NCBI RefSeq assembly: GCF_900100965.1
Contig: NZ_FMUJ01000009.1
Location: 156,707 to 220,706, forward strand
DNA: 64,000 nucleotides
Origin: Variovorax sp. EL159
Lineage (GTDB): Bacteria; Pseudomonadota; Gammaproteobacteria; Burkholderiales; Burkholderiaceae_C
Direction: 5' to 3'
Positions 15,652-24,400 of this stretch are shown piece after piece. The notes below the pieces were generated by a model. The model had not been told where the DNA came from and made no database searches. It worked only from the letters and a program-made list of their open reading frames with translations. Both the position numbers and the translations under genes were made by a program. Numbering within the stretch: position 1 is the first letter of the stretch; each line of letters opens with the position of its first letter.

Positions 15652-16068
15652 ATGGCAGTTTTCCAGACCCCCGAGGTTGCACCGGGCGAGTACGGCGATC
15701 TTTTCGAGTTCCTCATGAAGGAACTGAAGCTCTTCAAGCGGCAGCTGGTCTTCATGCTCAAGCATGCGCAGACCGGCGAGTCGATGGTCTTCGACCGTGT
15801 CTGGTATCAGTTCAACCGCAAGGAGCAGCTGGCGCAACTGCTGACGGAGGGCAACTACGCCGCGGTCTCGCAACTGCCCGTCAACAAGGAGGGCCAGTCG
15901 GGCATCTACATCGAGACCCGCTACGTCAAGTCCGGCAAGCTCGTGAGCTTCCAGATGGTGGAGGCGCGGCCGCACGAGGGCGGGCGCTACGTGGGCCTGA
16001 CGCCGGCCATGGTGTTCACCGATGCCGACGGCGAGCGAATGCTCCCGTTCGTCAAGAACCTCCAATAA
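15652..16068 (+). CDS. Conserved hypothetical protein, 138 residues
   Basis: A soluble 138-residue protein with no signal peptide or membrane segment. It is rich in aromatic and charged residues with alternating hydrophobic stretches (YGDLFEFLMKELKLFKRQLVFML, then SGIYIETRYVKSGKLVSFQMVEA), suggesting an N-terminal helical part and a C-terminal beta sheet. I do not recognise a named family; similar proteins of unknown function seem likely in Comamonadaceae. An AAAGGGAG ribosome binding site lies at good distance. It is monocistronic, with an inverted repeat in its leader and a strong terminator after it, so it is an independently regulated gene. Confidence 0.8.
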   Translation: MAVFQTPEVAPGEYGDLFEFLMKELKLFKRQLVFMLKHAQTGESMVFDRVWYQFNRKEQLAQLLTEGNYAAVSQLPVNKEGQSGIYIETRYVKSGKLVSFQMVEARPHEGGRYVGLTPAMVFTDADGERMLPFVKNLQ

Positions 16069-16070
16069 TG

Positions 16071-16100
16071 AAAAAAGGGCCCGCGCATGCGGGCCCTTTG
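16071..16100. terminator. Bidirectional terminator
   Basis: AAAGGGCCCGC and GCGGGCCCTTT form an 11-pair stem around GCAT, flanked by A and T runs. It serves the convergent hypothetical gene and tctA. Confidence 0.9.
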
Positions 16101-16120
16101 TCTTGTGCGGTCGGTCGGCG

Positions 16121-17689
16121 TTATTCGCCGCTGATCGACACGGCTTCGGCCGGCGGTGCACCTTCGGGTGCCTTCGGCAGCTCGACCATCTTGTTGCGCC
16201 CGCCGCGGCCACGCCAGGCCGAGTAGCCCACGCCCAGCAGCAGCAGCACGCACAGGCCGATGAAGGTGCCGCTGATCGGACGCGTCACGAACACCGTCAT
16301 GTCGCCCCGCGAGAGCAGCAGCGCACGGCGGAAGTTTTCTTCGACCATCGGCCCGAGCACGAAGCCCAGCAGAATCGGCGCGACCGAGAACTCCAACGTC
16401 ATCAGCAACGCGCCGACGATACCGAACACCAGCACTTCCCAGATCTGGAACAGGCTGTTCTGCGTGCTGTACACGCCGGTCGCAATGAAGAACATCGCAG
16501 CCGGGAACAGGTACTTGTAGGGCACCTTCAGCAGCTTCACCCACACGCCGATCAGCGGCACGTTCAGCACCACCAGGATCACGTTGCCGATCCAGAACGA
16601 GGCGATCAGGCCCCAGAAGATGTCCGGATGCTCGGTGATGAGCTGCGGGCCGGGCTGGATGCCCTGGATCAGCAGCGCACCCAGGATGAGCGCCATCACC
16701 GCGTCGCCCGGAATGCCCAGGCTCATCGTCGGAATGAAGTCGACCTGCGTCTTCGAGTGGGCCGAAGCCTCGGGGCCTGCCACACCTTCGATCATGCCGG
16801 TGCCGAACTTGTTCGGCGTCTTCGACACCTTGCGCTCCAGCGCATAGGCGATGAAGGTGGTGATGGTCGGGCCCGTGCCGGGCATCGCGCCGAACACCGT
16901 GCCCACCAGCGTGCCGCGCAGCATCGCCGGGAACGCACGCTTGAGCTCTTCCTTGCTCGGGCGCATGTCGCTGAGCTTCAGGGTGCCCGTGTCGCCGATG
17001 GTCTTCATGCGGTTCACGTTGAGCAGGAAGTCGGCCACGCCGAACAGGCCCATCGAGATCGCCACGAGTTCGAGGCCGTCGCTCAGTTCAGGCAGGCCGA
17101 ACGCGAAGCGGAAGCTGCCGCTGTTCACGTCGGTGCCGACCACGCCGCACAACAGGCCGAACAGCGTCATGGCCACGCCCTTGAGCGGCGAGCCGCGCGA
17201 CATGGTGGAGCCAGCCAGCAGGCCCAGCAGCATGATCGAGAAGATCTCGGTCGGGCCGAACTTGAACGCGATCTGCACCAGCAGGGGCGAGGCGAAGATC
17301 ATCACGATGATGCCGACGGACGCCGCGAAGAACGAGGCGATCATCGTCACCCCGAGCGCGACGCCCCCCTTGCCCTGCTTGGTCATGGGGTACCCGTCCA
17401 GACAGGTCACCGCATGCGGCGGGTGCGAAGGCATGTTCATCAGGATGGCGCCGATGGCACCGCCGTACTGCGAACCGTAGAAGATACCGGCCAGCATCAG
17501 GATGGCGGGCACCGGGTGCATCACGTAGGTGAGCGGCAGCAGGATCGAGATGGCCTGCAGCGCGCCCATGCCCGGCAGCACGCCGATCAGGTTGCCCACC
17601 AGCACGCCGAAGAAGGACCACATCAGGTTCGAGCCCTGGAAGGCCACGCCGAAGCCGAACCACAGGTCGTGTAGCGATTGACCGATCAT
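16121..17689 (-). CDS. tctA: Tripartite tricarboxylate transporter, large permease TctA
   Basis: A 522-residue inner-membrane permease with about 11-12 hydrophobic segments, the large subunit of a TTT-family secondary transporter driven by ion gradients. Family signatures include GNLIGVLPGMGALQAISILLP near the N-terminus, GGAIGAILMNMPSHP, and GAMPGTGPTITTFIAYALE in the second half. The start lies 4 bases past tctB, with a GGGGAGG ribosome binding site inside the tctB end. With TctB and a periplasmic TctC-type receptor it would import citrate or another carboxylate; no tctC is present here, so the receptor must be encoded elsewhere. Confidence 0.93.
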   Translation of the reverse strand: MIGQSLHDLWFGFGVAFQGSNLMWSFFGVLVGNLIGVLPGMGALQAISILLPLTYVMHPVPAILMLAGIFYGSQYGGAIGAILMNMPSHPPHAVTCLDGYPMTKQGKGGVALGVTMIASFFAASVGIIVMIFASPLLVQIAFKFGPTEIFSIMLLGLLAGSTMSRGSPLKGVAMTLFGLLCGVVGTDVNSGSFRFAFGLPELSDGLELVAISMGLFGVADFLLNVNRMKTIGDTGTLKLSDMRPSKEELKRAFPAMLRGTLVGTVFGAMPGTGPTITTFIAYALERKVSKTPNKFGTGMIEGVAGPEASAHSKTQVDFIPTMSLGIPGDAVMALILGALLIQGIQPGPQLITEHPDIFWGLIASFWIGNVILVVLNVPLIGVWVKLLKVPYKYLFPAAMFFIATGVYSTQNSLFQIWEVLVFGIVGALLMTLEFSVAPILLGFVLGPMVEENFRRALLLSRGDMTVFVTRPISGTFIGLCVLLLLGVGYSAWRGRGGRNKMVELPKAPEGAPPAEAVSISGE

Positions 17690-17693
17690 GGTG

Positions 17694-18218
17694 TCAGCCT
17701 CCCCACTGGAACAGGGGGAGCTGCAACTTGAGCGCCCACCAGAAGACAACCACCGCGATGAACGACATCGCGAGCGAGAGAAGCAGCGCTTCGGTCAGCG
17801 TGTTGTCGCGGTCGCCGAGCGCCGAGATGAACACGATGGCGAAGGTCGCCGGCAGCAGGCCGCCGTACTCGCCGAACAGCAGGAACGCCAGAATGCCCAG
17901 GATGATGCAGACGCCGCCGCGGATGTCGGGCATGCCGCCCGGATGTCCGTGCGACACGGCTTCTTCATCGGACGCCGGCTTGTCGCCGCGCGCCGAGACC
18001 GCGATCAGCAGCCCGGTGAGCGCGAGCAGCGCGCCCAGCGCCACGGGAAAGAAGCCCGGTCCCATGTGCGCCAGCTCGCCGACGCGATAGCCGATGCCGG
18101 CATACACCGCGGCCAATCCGATGACGATCAGCAGGGCTCCGCCGTAGTAGTCTTTTTTGAATTTCGATGCGGGCCGAGGCGCGTGCGAGGCCGGATCTTC
18201 ACCGAGCTGGTGCTGCAT
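17694..18218 (-). CDS. tctB: Tripartite tricarboxylate transporter, small permease TctB
   Basis: A 174-residue membrane protein with four hydrophobic helices (YYGGALLIVIGLAAVYAGIG, the GPGFFPVALGALLALTG segment, CIILGILAFLLFGEYG, and a C-terminal pair around FIAVVVFWWAL), the size and pattern of TctB. GPGFFP is a conserved family motif. An AAGGAG ribosome binding site precedes the ATG. It is the first transporter gene after tctD-tctE and is followed at 4 bases by tctA. The 145-base gap from tctE contains a palindrome that may bind the response regulator. Confidence 0.9.
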   Translation of the reverse strand: MQHQLGEDPASHAPRPASKFKKDYYGGALLIVIGLAAVYAGIGYRVGELAHMGPGFFPVALGALLALTGLLIAVSARGDKPASDEEAVSHGHPGGMPDIRGGVCIILGILAFLLFGEYGGLLPATFAIVFISALGDRDNTLTEALLLSLAMSFIAVVVFWWALKLQLPLFQWGG

Positions 18219-18311
18219 AAGTCTCCTTCGATTTAGAAGGAGCGCAGTCTAGAAATCGAGGCTTTCAATCGGCTTTCGGACAGGGCGCAAACGACCTGCG
18301 GAGGCTCAAAA

Positions 18312-18327
18312 TACGTGTAATCACGTA
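18312..18327. promoter_or_regulatory. Palindrome upstream of tctB, TctD site candidate
   Basis: TACGTG-TAAT-CACGTA is a perfect 6-base-arm inverted repeat about 94 bases before the tctB start codon, in the only sizeable gap of the tct locus. Confidence 0.4.
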
Positions 18328-18363
18328 CCGGCGTATCCGGTGAAACCCTTGCAAAAACAGGCC

Positions 18364-19944
18364 TCAGGCGACGTGCAGCGGCAGTCGCAAGATCGCGCGC
18401 AGGCCACCGCCCGTGGCGCTCTCGGGCATGCCGGCACTTTCGAGTTCGATCTCCGCGCCATTGCGTCGCGCGTAGCTGCGCGCGATGGTCAGGCCGAGGC
18501 CCGCGCCCTGGGCCGCGCCGGCGGTGCCGGCATCGGGATCGCGATGGAAACGCTCGAACACGCTGTCGCGCCGTTCGGGCGCGATGCCGGGGCCGCTGTC
18601 GCACACCTCGGCCACCGCCTGCGAGCCTTCGCGCCGCACGGTCACGGTGATGTTGCCGCCGCGCGGCGTGTACTTGATGGCGTTGTGCACGAGGTTCGCG
18701 AGCACCTCGTGCAGCTCGGCGGCGTTGGCCATGACGGGCAGCACCGGCGGGTCGTCGGCCTCGCCGGCTTCATCGGTGCCGTCGGCGTCGTCACCGGCCA
18801 TGCCTTCGGTGGCGACGTCGCCGCGCGCATCGACCCAGCCCAGGTCCTGGTCGTTCTCGCGCGCCAGCGGCAGGTACTGCAGCACCACGGCGCGCGCGAT
18901 GGCATTGAGGTCGACCACGGCGGGCTCGACGGCGGCGATGGCGTCGTCGGTGGTGGCATGGGCCAGGGCCAGCAGCTGCTCGCTCAGGCGGCGCGTGCGC
19001 GCGAGCTGCGCGACGATGGCGTGCAGCGATTCGCGCATGCGGGCCGGGTCGGTCTCGCGCACCGCGTAGCCGGCCTGGATCGAGAGAATGCTCAACGGCG
19101 TGCGCAGCTGGTGCGAGGCATCGGCCAGAAACTGCGAATGCTCGGCCACCATGCGCCGGTGACCTTCGATGTGGTGGTTGACCGCATCGACCAGCGGCAC
19201 CACTTCCTGCGGCACGCCGCTGGCGTCGAGCGGCTTGAGGTCGTCGCGCGAGCGTTCGCGCAGCGAGCGCCGCAGCCGGTCGAGCGGGCGCAGCGTCCAG
19301 GCCACGCCCAGCCACACGAGGATGGACATCACCAACACCATGCGCGTGTCGCGCAGCAGCTCCTGGCGCAGCGTTTCCGATTGCGCCTGTACGCGCGGGC
19401 CGGTGCCTTCGGCGGCCTGGATCAGCACGCTCCAGGCGGAGCCGGGGTGCACGTTGTCGTACACGGTCTGGCGCAGGGCGGCCACGCGCACCGCATGCTT
19501 CTCGTACACCGCGTCGTAGAACACCGGCGTGCCATCCGGCGGGCGCTGCGCCGGGCGCGGCAGGCCGGGCACGCCCATGAGCGTGGTCTCGGGTGCGTTG
19601 ACGTCGAGCTGCTCGCCCTTGGCGATGCGCTGCACGCCCACGTGCAGGTACTTGTAGCGCAGGTGGGTCGAGTCGAACATCGACTGGATCGAGAAGGGCT
19701 CCTGCACGCGCACGCTGCCGTCGCTGGCCACGACGATGCCGTTGGCCAGCGCCTGCACGGGTTCGAGCAGGCTCTGGTCGTAGGCCACGACCAGCGCATC
19801 GGTGAGCGCGCGGTAGTCGTTCCAGCTGTCGAGTGCCAGCAGCGCGATGATGCCCGGCAGCAGCAGTGCGAGCAGGCGCGCGCGGATGCCGAAGCGGCGC
19901 GGCTCAGTTGTCGGCGGGGGCGTCGTCGGGGAGCGTGGGTCCAT
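18364..19944 (-). CDS. tctE: Sensor histidine kinase TctE
   Basis: A 526-residue membrane sensor kinase. A first membrane helix (LLALLLPGIIALLALD, residues 24-39) and a second (MVLVMSILVWLGVAW, about 202-216) bracket a periplasmic sensor domain of the TctE type; a HAMP-like linker follows. The kinase has H278 in DASHQLRTPLS, an N box ANLVHNAIKYTPRG, G1 DSGPGIAP, F box FERFHR and G2 GAGLGLTIARS. An acidic insertion (GDDADGTDEAGEADD) lies inside the kinase domain before the N box. The start overlaps the tctD end by 41 bases. It senses a carboxylate and passes phosphate to TctD. Confidence 0.9.
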   Translation of the reverse strand: MDPRSPTTPPPTTEPRRFGIRARLLALLLPGIIALLALDSWNDYRALTDALVVAYDQSLLEPVQALANGIVVASDGSVRVQEPFSIQSMFDSTHLRYKYLHVGVQRIAKGEQLDVNAPETTLMGVPGLPRPAQRPPDGTPVFYDAVYEKHAVRVAALRQTVYDNVHPGSAWSVLIQAAEGTGPRVQAQSETLRQELLRDTRMVLVMSILVWLGVAWTLRPLDRLRRSLRERSRDDLKPLDASGVPQEVVPLVDAVNHHIEGHRRMVAEHSQFLADASHQLRTPLSILSIQAGYAVRETDPARMRESLHAIVAQLARTRRLSEQLLALAHATTDDAIAAVEPAVVDLNAIARAVVLQYLPLARENDQDLGWVDARGDVATEGMAGDDADGTDEAGEADDPPVLPVMANAAELHEVLANLVHNAIKYTPRGGNITVTVRREGSQAVAEVCDSGPGIAPERRDSVFERFHRDPDAGTAGAAQGAGLGLTIARSYARRNGAEIELESAGMPESATGGGLRAILRLPLHVA

Positions 19945-20611
19945 CGGCAATGCTCTCGAGCATGTAGCCCAGGCCGCGCACGGTGACGATGCGCACATCG
20001 CTGTCCGCGAGCTTGCGCCGCAGCCGGTGCAGCACCACCTCGATGGCGTCGGGGCCCGCGGTGCTGTCGTTGGTGAACACCTTGGCAAAAAGCTGCGACT
20101 TGCCGACCGGCGCGCCGCTGCGCATCAGCAGGGCCGTGAGGGCGGCCTGCTCGCGTGGCGTGAGCGACAGCAGCGTGCCGCGCAGCGAGAAGGCGTGGCT
20201 TTCGCTGTCGTACGAGAGCGAGGCGCACTGCAGCCGCGGATGCTGCTTGCCGCGGCTGCGCCGTACCAGTGCCGACAGGCGCGCCTCGAGCTCGACCAGC
20301 TCAAAGGGCTTGGTGAGGAAATCGTCGGCGCCCAGGTTGAGGCCGCGCACCCGGTCCTGCAGCGCGCCTTGCGCGGTGAGGATCAGCACCGGTGTGCGGT
20401 CGTCCGCATCGCGCATGTCGGCCAGCACGCTCAGGCCGTGCTTGTCGGGCAGGCGCAGGTCGAGCACGATGGCGTCGTACTCGGTACCGGCGATGAAGGC
20501 TTCGGCGGTGCGCGCGTCGGGCGCGTGATCGGCGACGAAGCCGCTCTGGGTCAGCGCCCGGATCAGCCACGAGGCCATGTCCAGTTCGTCTTCCACCAGG
20601 AGGATGCGCAT
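19904..20611 (-). CDS. tctD: Response regulator TctD (OmpR family)
   Basis: A 235-residue OmpR-type regulator: receiver domain (residues 1-115) with acidic pair E7-D8, phosphoacceptor D51 in IVLDLRLP and K101 in LTKPFE; winged-helix DNA-binding domain at the C-terminus (LTPREQAALTALLMRSGAPV, VVLHRLRRKL, TVRGLGYML). It is the first gene of tctD-tctE and overlaps tctE. It is expected to activate the downstream tctBA genes when TctE detects the substrate. A low-complexity acidic tail (TLPDDAPADN) ends the protein. Confidence 0.93.
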   Translation of the reverse strand: MRILLVEDELDMASWLIRALTQSGFVADHAPDARTAEAFIAGTEYDAIVLDLRLPDKHGLSVLADMRDADDRTPVLILTAQGALQDRVRGLNLGADDFLTKPFELVELEARLSALVRRSRGKQHPRLQCASLSYDSESHAFSLRGTLLSLTPREQAALTALLMRSGAPVGKSQLFAKVFTNDSTAGPDAIEVVLHRLRRKLADSDVRIVTVRGLGYMLESIADGPTLPDDAPADN

Positions 20612-20637
20612 GGGAGGCCCGTGGTTGTCTTGTGGGT

Positions 20638-21423
20638 TTATTGCTTGATGCCGAGGTCCGGGTCTTCGGAGGCCCGTGCGCTGGCGTGTGCCGAGCGTGC
20701 GCTCAGGTCGGGCGCGAGCGCCTCGCGGCCGTCGAATACGAAGCAGTCGCCGTGGTAGTGCGCGCCGCCGACCTGCTCGAAATACTTGAGGATGCCGCCT
20801 TCGAGCTGCAGCACGTGCTCGATGCCTTCCTCGCGCATCAGGATGGCCGCCTTCTCGCAGCGGATGCCGCCGGTGCAGAAGCTCACGACGGTCTTGCCCT
20901 TGAACTCTTCGCGGTGCGCCTTCAGGGCGGGCGGGAATTCGGTGAACTTGGTGATGCGCCAGTCGATTGCGCCGTCGAAGGTGCCTTCATCGACCTCGAA
21001 GTCGTTGCGGGTGTCGAGCAGGGCGATCTCGCGGCCTTCGTCGTCATGGCCCTGGTCGAGCCAGCGCTTGAGCGTGGGCGCATCCACGCCCGGCGCCCGG
21101 CCGGCGGCGGGCTGGATGGCGGGGTGGTCCATGCGGATGATCTCGCGCTTGAGCTTCACGAGCATGCGCCGGAAGGGCTGCGTGGCGGACCAGCTTTCCT
21201 TGGTTTCGAGGTCGGCAAAGCGCGCGTCGGCACGCAAACGGGCCACGAAGGCGTGGATGGCGTCGGCGGTGCCCGCCAGGAACAGGTTGATGCCCTCCGG
21301 GGCCAGCAGGATGGTGCCCATCAGGCCCAGGGCCTGCGCGCGGGCGCGCAGGTCTTCACGCAGCACGGGGCTGTCGTCTATGCCCACGAATTTGTAGGCC
21401 GCGATATTCAGAATCTCTTGCAC
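20638..21423 (-). CDS. trhO: tRNA uridine(34) hydroxylase TrhO (rhodanese domain)
   Basis: About 261 residues. TrhO (YceA family) makes 5-hydroxyuridine at tRNA position 34 using oxygen. The N-terminal acylphosphatase-like domain is followed by a rhodanese domain with active-site loop CTGGIRCEKAA (catalytic cysteine in SFCTGGIRC). The start is uncertain: the GTG at 21423 (then QEILNIAAYKFV, the conserved beginning) has a TACAAT box 8 bases upstream, which would give a leaderless or near-leaderless message; a GTG at 21453 would add ten residues. The gene is divergent from dnaE. Confidence 0.88.
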   Translation of the reverse strand: MQEILNIAAYKFVGIDDSPVLREDLRARAQALGLMGTILLAPEGINLFLAGTADAIHAFVARLRADARFADLETKESWSATQPFRRMLVKLKREIIRMDHPAIQPAAGRAPGVDAPTLKRWLDQGHDDEGREIALLDTRNDFEVDEGTFDGAIDWRITKFTEFPPALKAHREEFKGKTVVSFCTGGIRCEKAAILMREEGIEHVLQLEGGILKYFEQVGGAHYHGDCFVFDGREALAPDLSARSAHASARASEDPDLGIKQ

Positions 21424-21431
21424 GGGGGGCG

Positions 21432-21478
21432 ATTGTAGGGATTGCCAACCCACATCGTGGAGTCGCGCTTTCTACAAT
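21432..21478. promoter_or_regulatory. Divergent -10 boxes of trhO and dnaE
   Basis: TACAAT occurs on the minus strand at 21437-21432, 8 bases before the trhO GTG, and on the plus strand at 21473-21478, 6 bases before the dnaE ATG. Good -35 boxes are not visible. The spacing suggests leaderless transcripts. Confidence 0.4.
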
Positions 21479-21484
21479 GGAAGG

Positions 21485-24400
21485 ATGTTTGTTCACCTGC
21501 GCCTGCACACCGAATTTTCCGTCGTCGACGGCACCAACCGGATCGACGAAGCCATCAAGGCCGCTGCTGGCGACAAGCAGCCAGCCCTCGCCATCACCGA
21601 CCTGAACAACCTGTTCGGGGCCATCAAGTTCTACAAGCAGGGCCGGGGCAAGGGCGTCAAGCCCGTCATCGGGGCTGAAATCTTCATCGAGGGGCTGGGC
21701 AAGGAGCCGGGCGTGCTCACCCGCATCGTGCTGCTGGTGCAGAACATGGAAGGCTATCTGCACCTGTCCGAGCTGCTGGCGCGGGCTTGGACGCAGAACG
21801 TGGGCCGCGGCCAGTCGCAGGCGGCCTGCAAGCTCGAATGGGTCGAGGAACTGCAGGGCGGGCTGATCGCGCTGTCGGGCGCGCAGGCCGGGCCACTGGG
21901 CGCGCCGCTGCTGCAAGGCCAGGAAGAACGCGCGGCCGAGCTGGCGCTGCAACTGGCGGGGATGTTTCCGCACCGCTTCTACATCGAACTGCAGCGCGCC
22001 GGCCGACCCGAAGACGAGCCGCACGTCATTGCCGCCGTCAAGCTCGCGGCGCGTCTGAACCTGCCGGTGGTGGCCACGCACCCGGTGCAGTTCGCGGAAC
22101 GCCAGGACTACGAGGCGCACGAAGCGCGCGTCTGCATTTCCGAAGGCGAGATCCTGGGCAACCCGCGCCGCGTGCGCAAATTCACCGAAGAGCAGTACTT
22201 CAAGTCGACCGCCGAGATGCGGGCGCTCTTTGCCGACGTGCCGAGTGCGCTGGCCAACACGGTCGAGATCGCCAAGCGCTGCAACCTGACGCTGGTGCTG
22301 GGCAAGCCGCAGCTGCCCGACTTTCCGACGCCCTTCGTCAGCGAAGGCGTGCGCATGCCGATCGACGACTTCTTCCGCCAGGAGTCGTTCGACGGGCTGG
22401 AGGTGCGGCTGAAGCATCTCTACCCCGACCAAGCCAAGCGCGATGCCGAGCGGCCGCGCTATGTGGAGCGGCTGGAGTTCGAGATCAACACGATCCTGAA
22501 CATGGGGTTCCCCGGTTACTTCCTGATCGTGGGCGACTTCATTCAGTGGGCCAAGGCCAACGGCTGCCCGGTGGGCCCGGGCCGGGGCTCGGGTGCCGGC
22601 TCGCTGGTGGCGTATGCGCTGAAGATCACCGACCTCGACCCGCTCGAATACAAGCTGCTGTTCGAACGCTTCCTGAACCCCGAACGCGTCTCGATGCCCG
22701 ACTTCGACATCGACTTCTGCCAGGGCAACCGCGACCGCGTGATCGACTACGTGAAGGACAAGTACGGCCGCAACGCCGTGAGCCAGATCGCCACCTTCGG
22801 CACGATGGCCGCGCGCGCCGCCATCCGCGACGTGGGCCGCGTGCTGGACATGAGCTACATGTTCTGCGACGGCATCAGCAAGCTGATCCCGAACAAGCCG
22901 GGCATGTCGGTCACGCTGCAGTACCCACCCGAGAAAAAGATCGAGGGCGACAAGAACAACTACGCCATCGAGATGGAGCCGCAGCTCGCGCAGCGCATCG
23001 AGAAGGAAGAAGAAGTCAAGATGCTGGTCGAGCTCGCACAAAAGCTCGAAGGCATGACGCGAAACATCGGCATGCACGCCGGGGGCGTGCTCATTGCGCC
23101 GGGCAAGCTCACCGACTTCTGCCCGCTCTACCAGCAGCCCGGCAGCGACTCGGCCGTGAGCCAGTACGACAAGGACGACGTCGAAGCCATCGGCCTCGTG
23201 AAGTTCGACTTCTTGGGCCTTGCAACGCTCACCATCCTGGAGATCGCCAAGGAGTTCATCGTCAAGCGCCACAAGGGCCAGGAGAATTTCGCGTTCGAGG
23301 ACATCAAGCTGAACGACGCGGCCACCTACCGGCTGTTCTCCGAAGGCAAGACCGAGGCCGTGTTCCAGTTTGAATCGCGCGGCATGCAGGGCATGCTGAA
23401 AGACGCGCGGCCGACGCGGCTGGAAGACCTGATCGCACTGAACGCGTTGTACCGTCCAGGCCCGATGGACCTGATTCCCAGCTTCGTGGCGCGCAAGCAC
23501 GGCCGCGAAGAAGTGGAGTACCCGCACCCGGCCGTCGCCGAGATGCTCTCCGAGACCTACGGGATCATGGTCTACCAGGAGCAGGTGATGCAGACCGCGC
23601 AGATCCTGGGCGGCTACTCGCTCGGCGGCGCCGACTTGCTGCGCCGCGCGATGGGCAAGAAGAAGCTCGAGGAGATGGCCGAGCACCGCGAGAAATTCCG
23701 CGCGGGCGCGCTTTCCACGCACGGCATTCCGCAGGACAAGGCCGACGAAATCTTCGACTTGATGGAGAAGTTCGCGGGCTACGGCTTCAACAAGTCGCAC
23801 GCCGCTGCGTACTCGCTGCTGGCGTACCACACGGGCTGGCTCAAGGTCCACTACACGGCCGAGTTCTTCTGCGCGAATATGACCGTGGAAATGGACGACA
23901 CGGACAAGCTCAAGCTGCTGTTCGAGGACGCCCAGAAAAACTTCGGCATCACCTTCGAGCCGCCGGACGTGAACCGCGGCAACTACCGCTTCGAGCCGGT
24001 CACCAACAAGGTGATCCGCTACGGGCTCGGCGCGGTCAAGGGCACGGGCCAGCTCGCGGTCGAGGCCGTGGTGCGGGCGCGCGAAGAGGGCGGGCCGTTC
24101 AAGAGCCTGTACGACTTCTGCGTGCGTATCGACCGCCAGCGCATCAACAAGCGCACGGTCGAAGCGCTCATCAAGGCGGGCGCCTTCGATGCGATCCAGC
24201 AGAACCGCGCGTCGCTGATCGCTTCGGTCGATCGCGCCTTCGAATTCGCCAACGCCACGGCGGCCAATGCCTCGCAGGCCGACATCTTCGGCGACTGCGA
24301 CCACGGCTCGGCCACCGCCGAGCCCGACCTGGTCGACGCCACGCCCTGGGGCGTGAAGGAGCGCCTGACGCTCGAGAAGACGGCCATCGGCTTCTACCTG

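Noticed and set aside
16022..17674. A 550-codon plus-strand frame over tctA
   Set aside because: The product is His/Arg/Gln-rich without domains, as expected from the shadow of a conserved membrane protein on the other strand.
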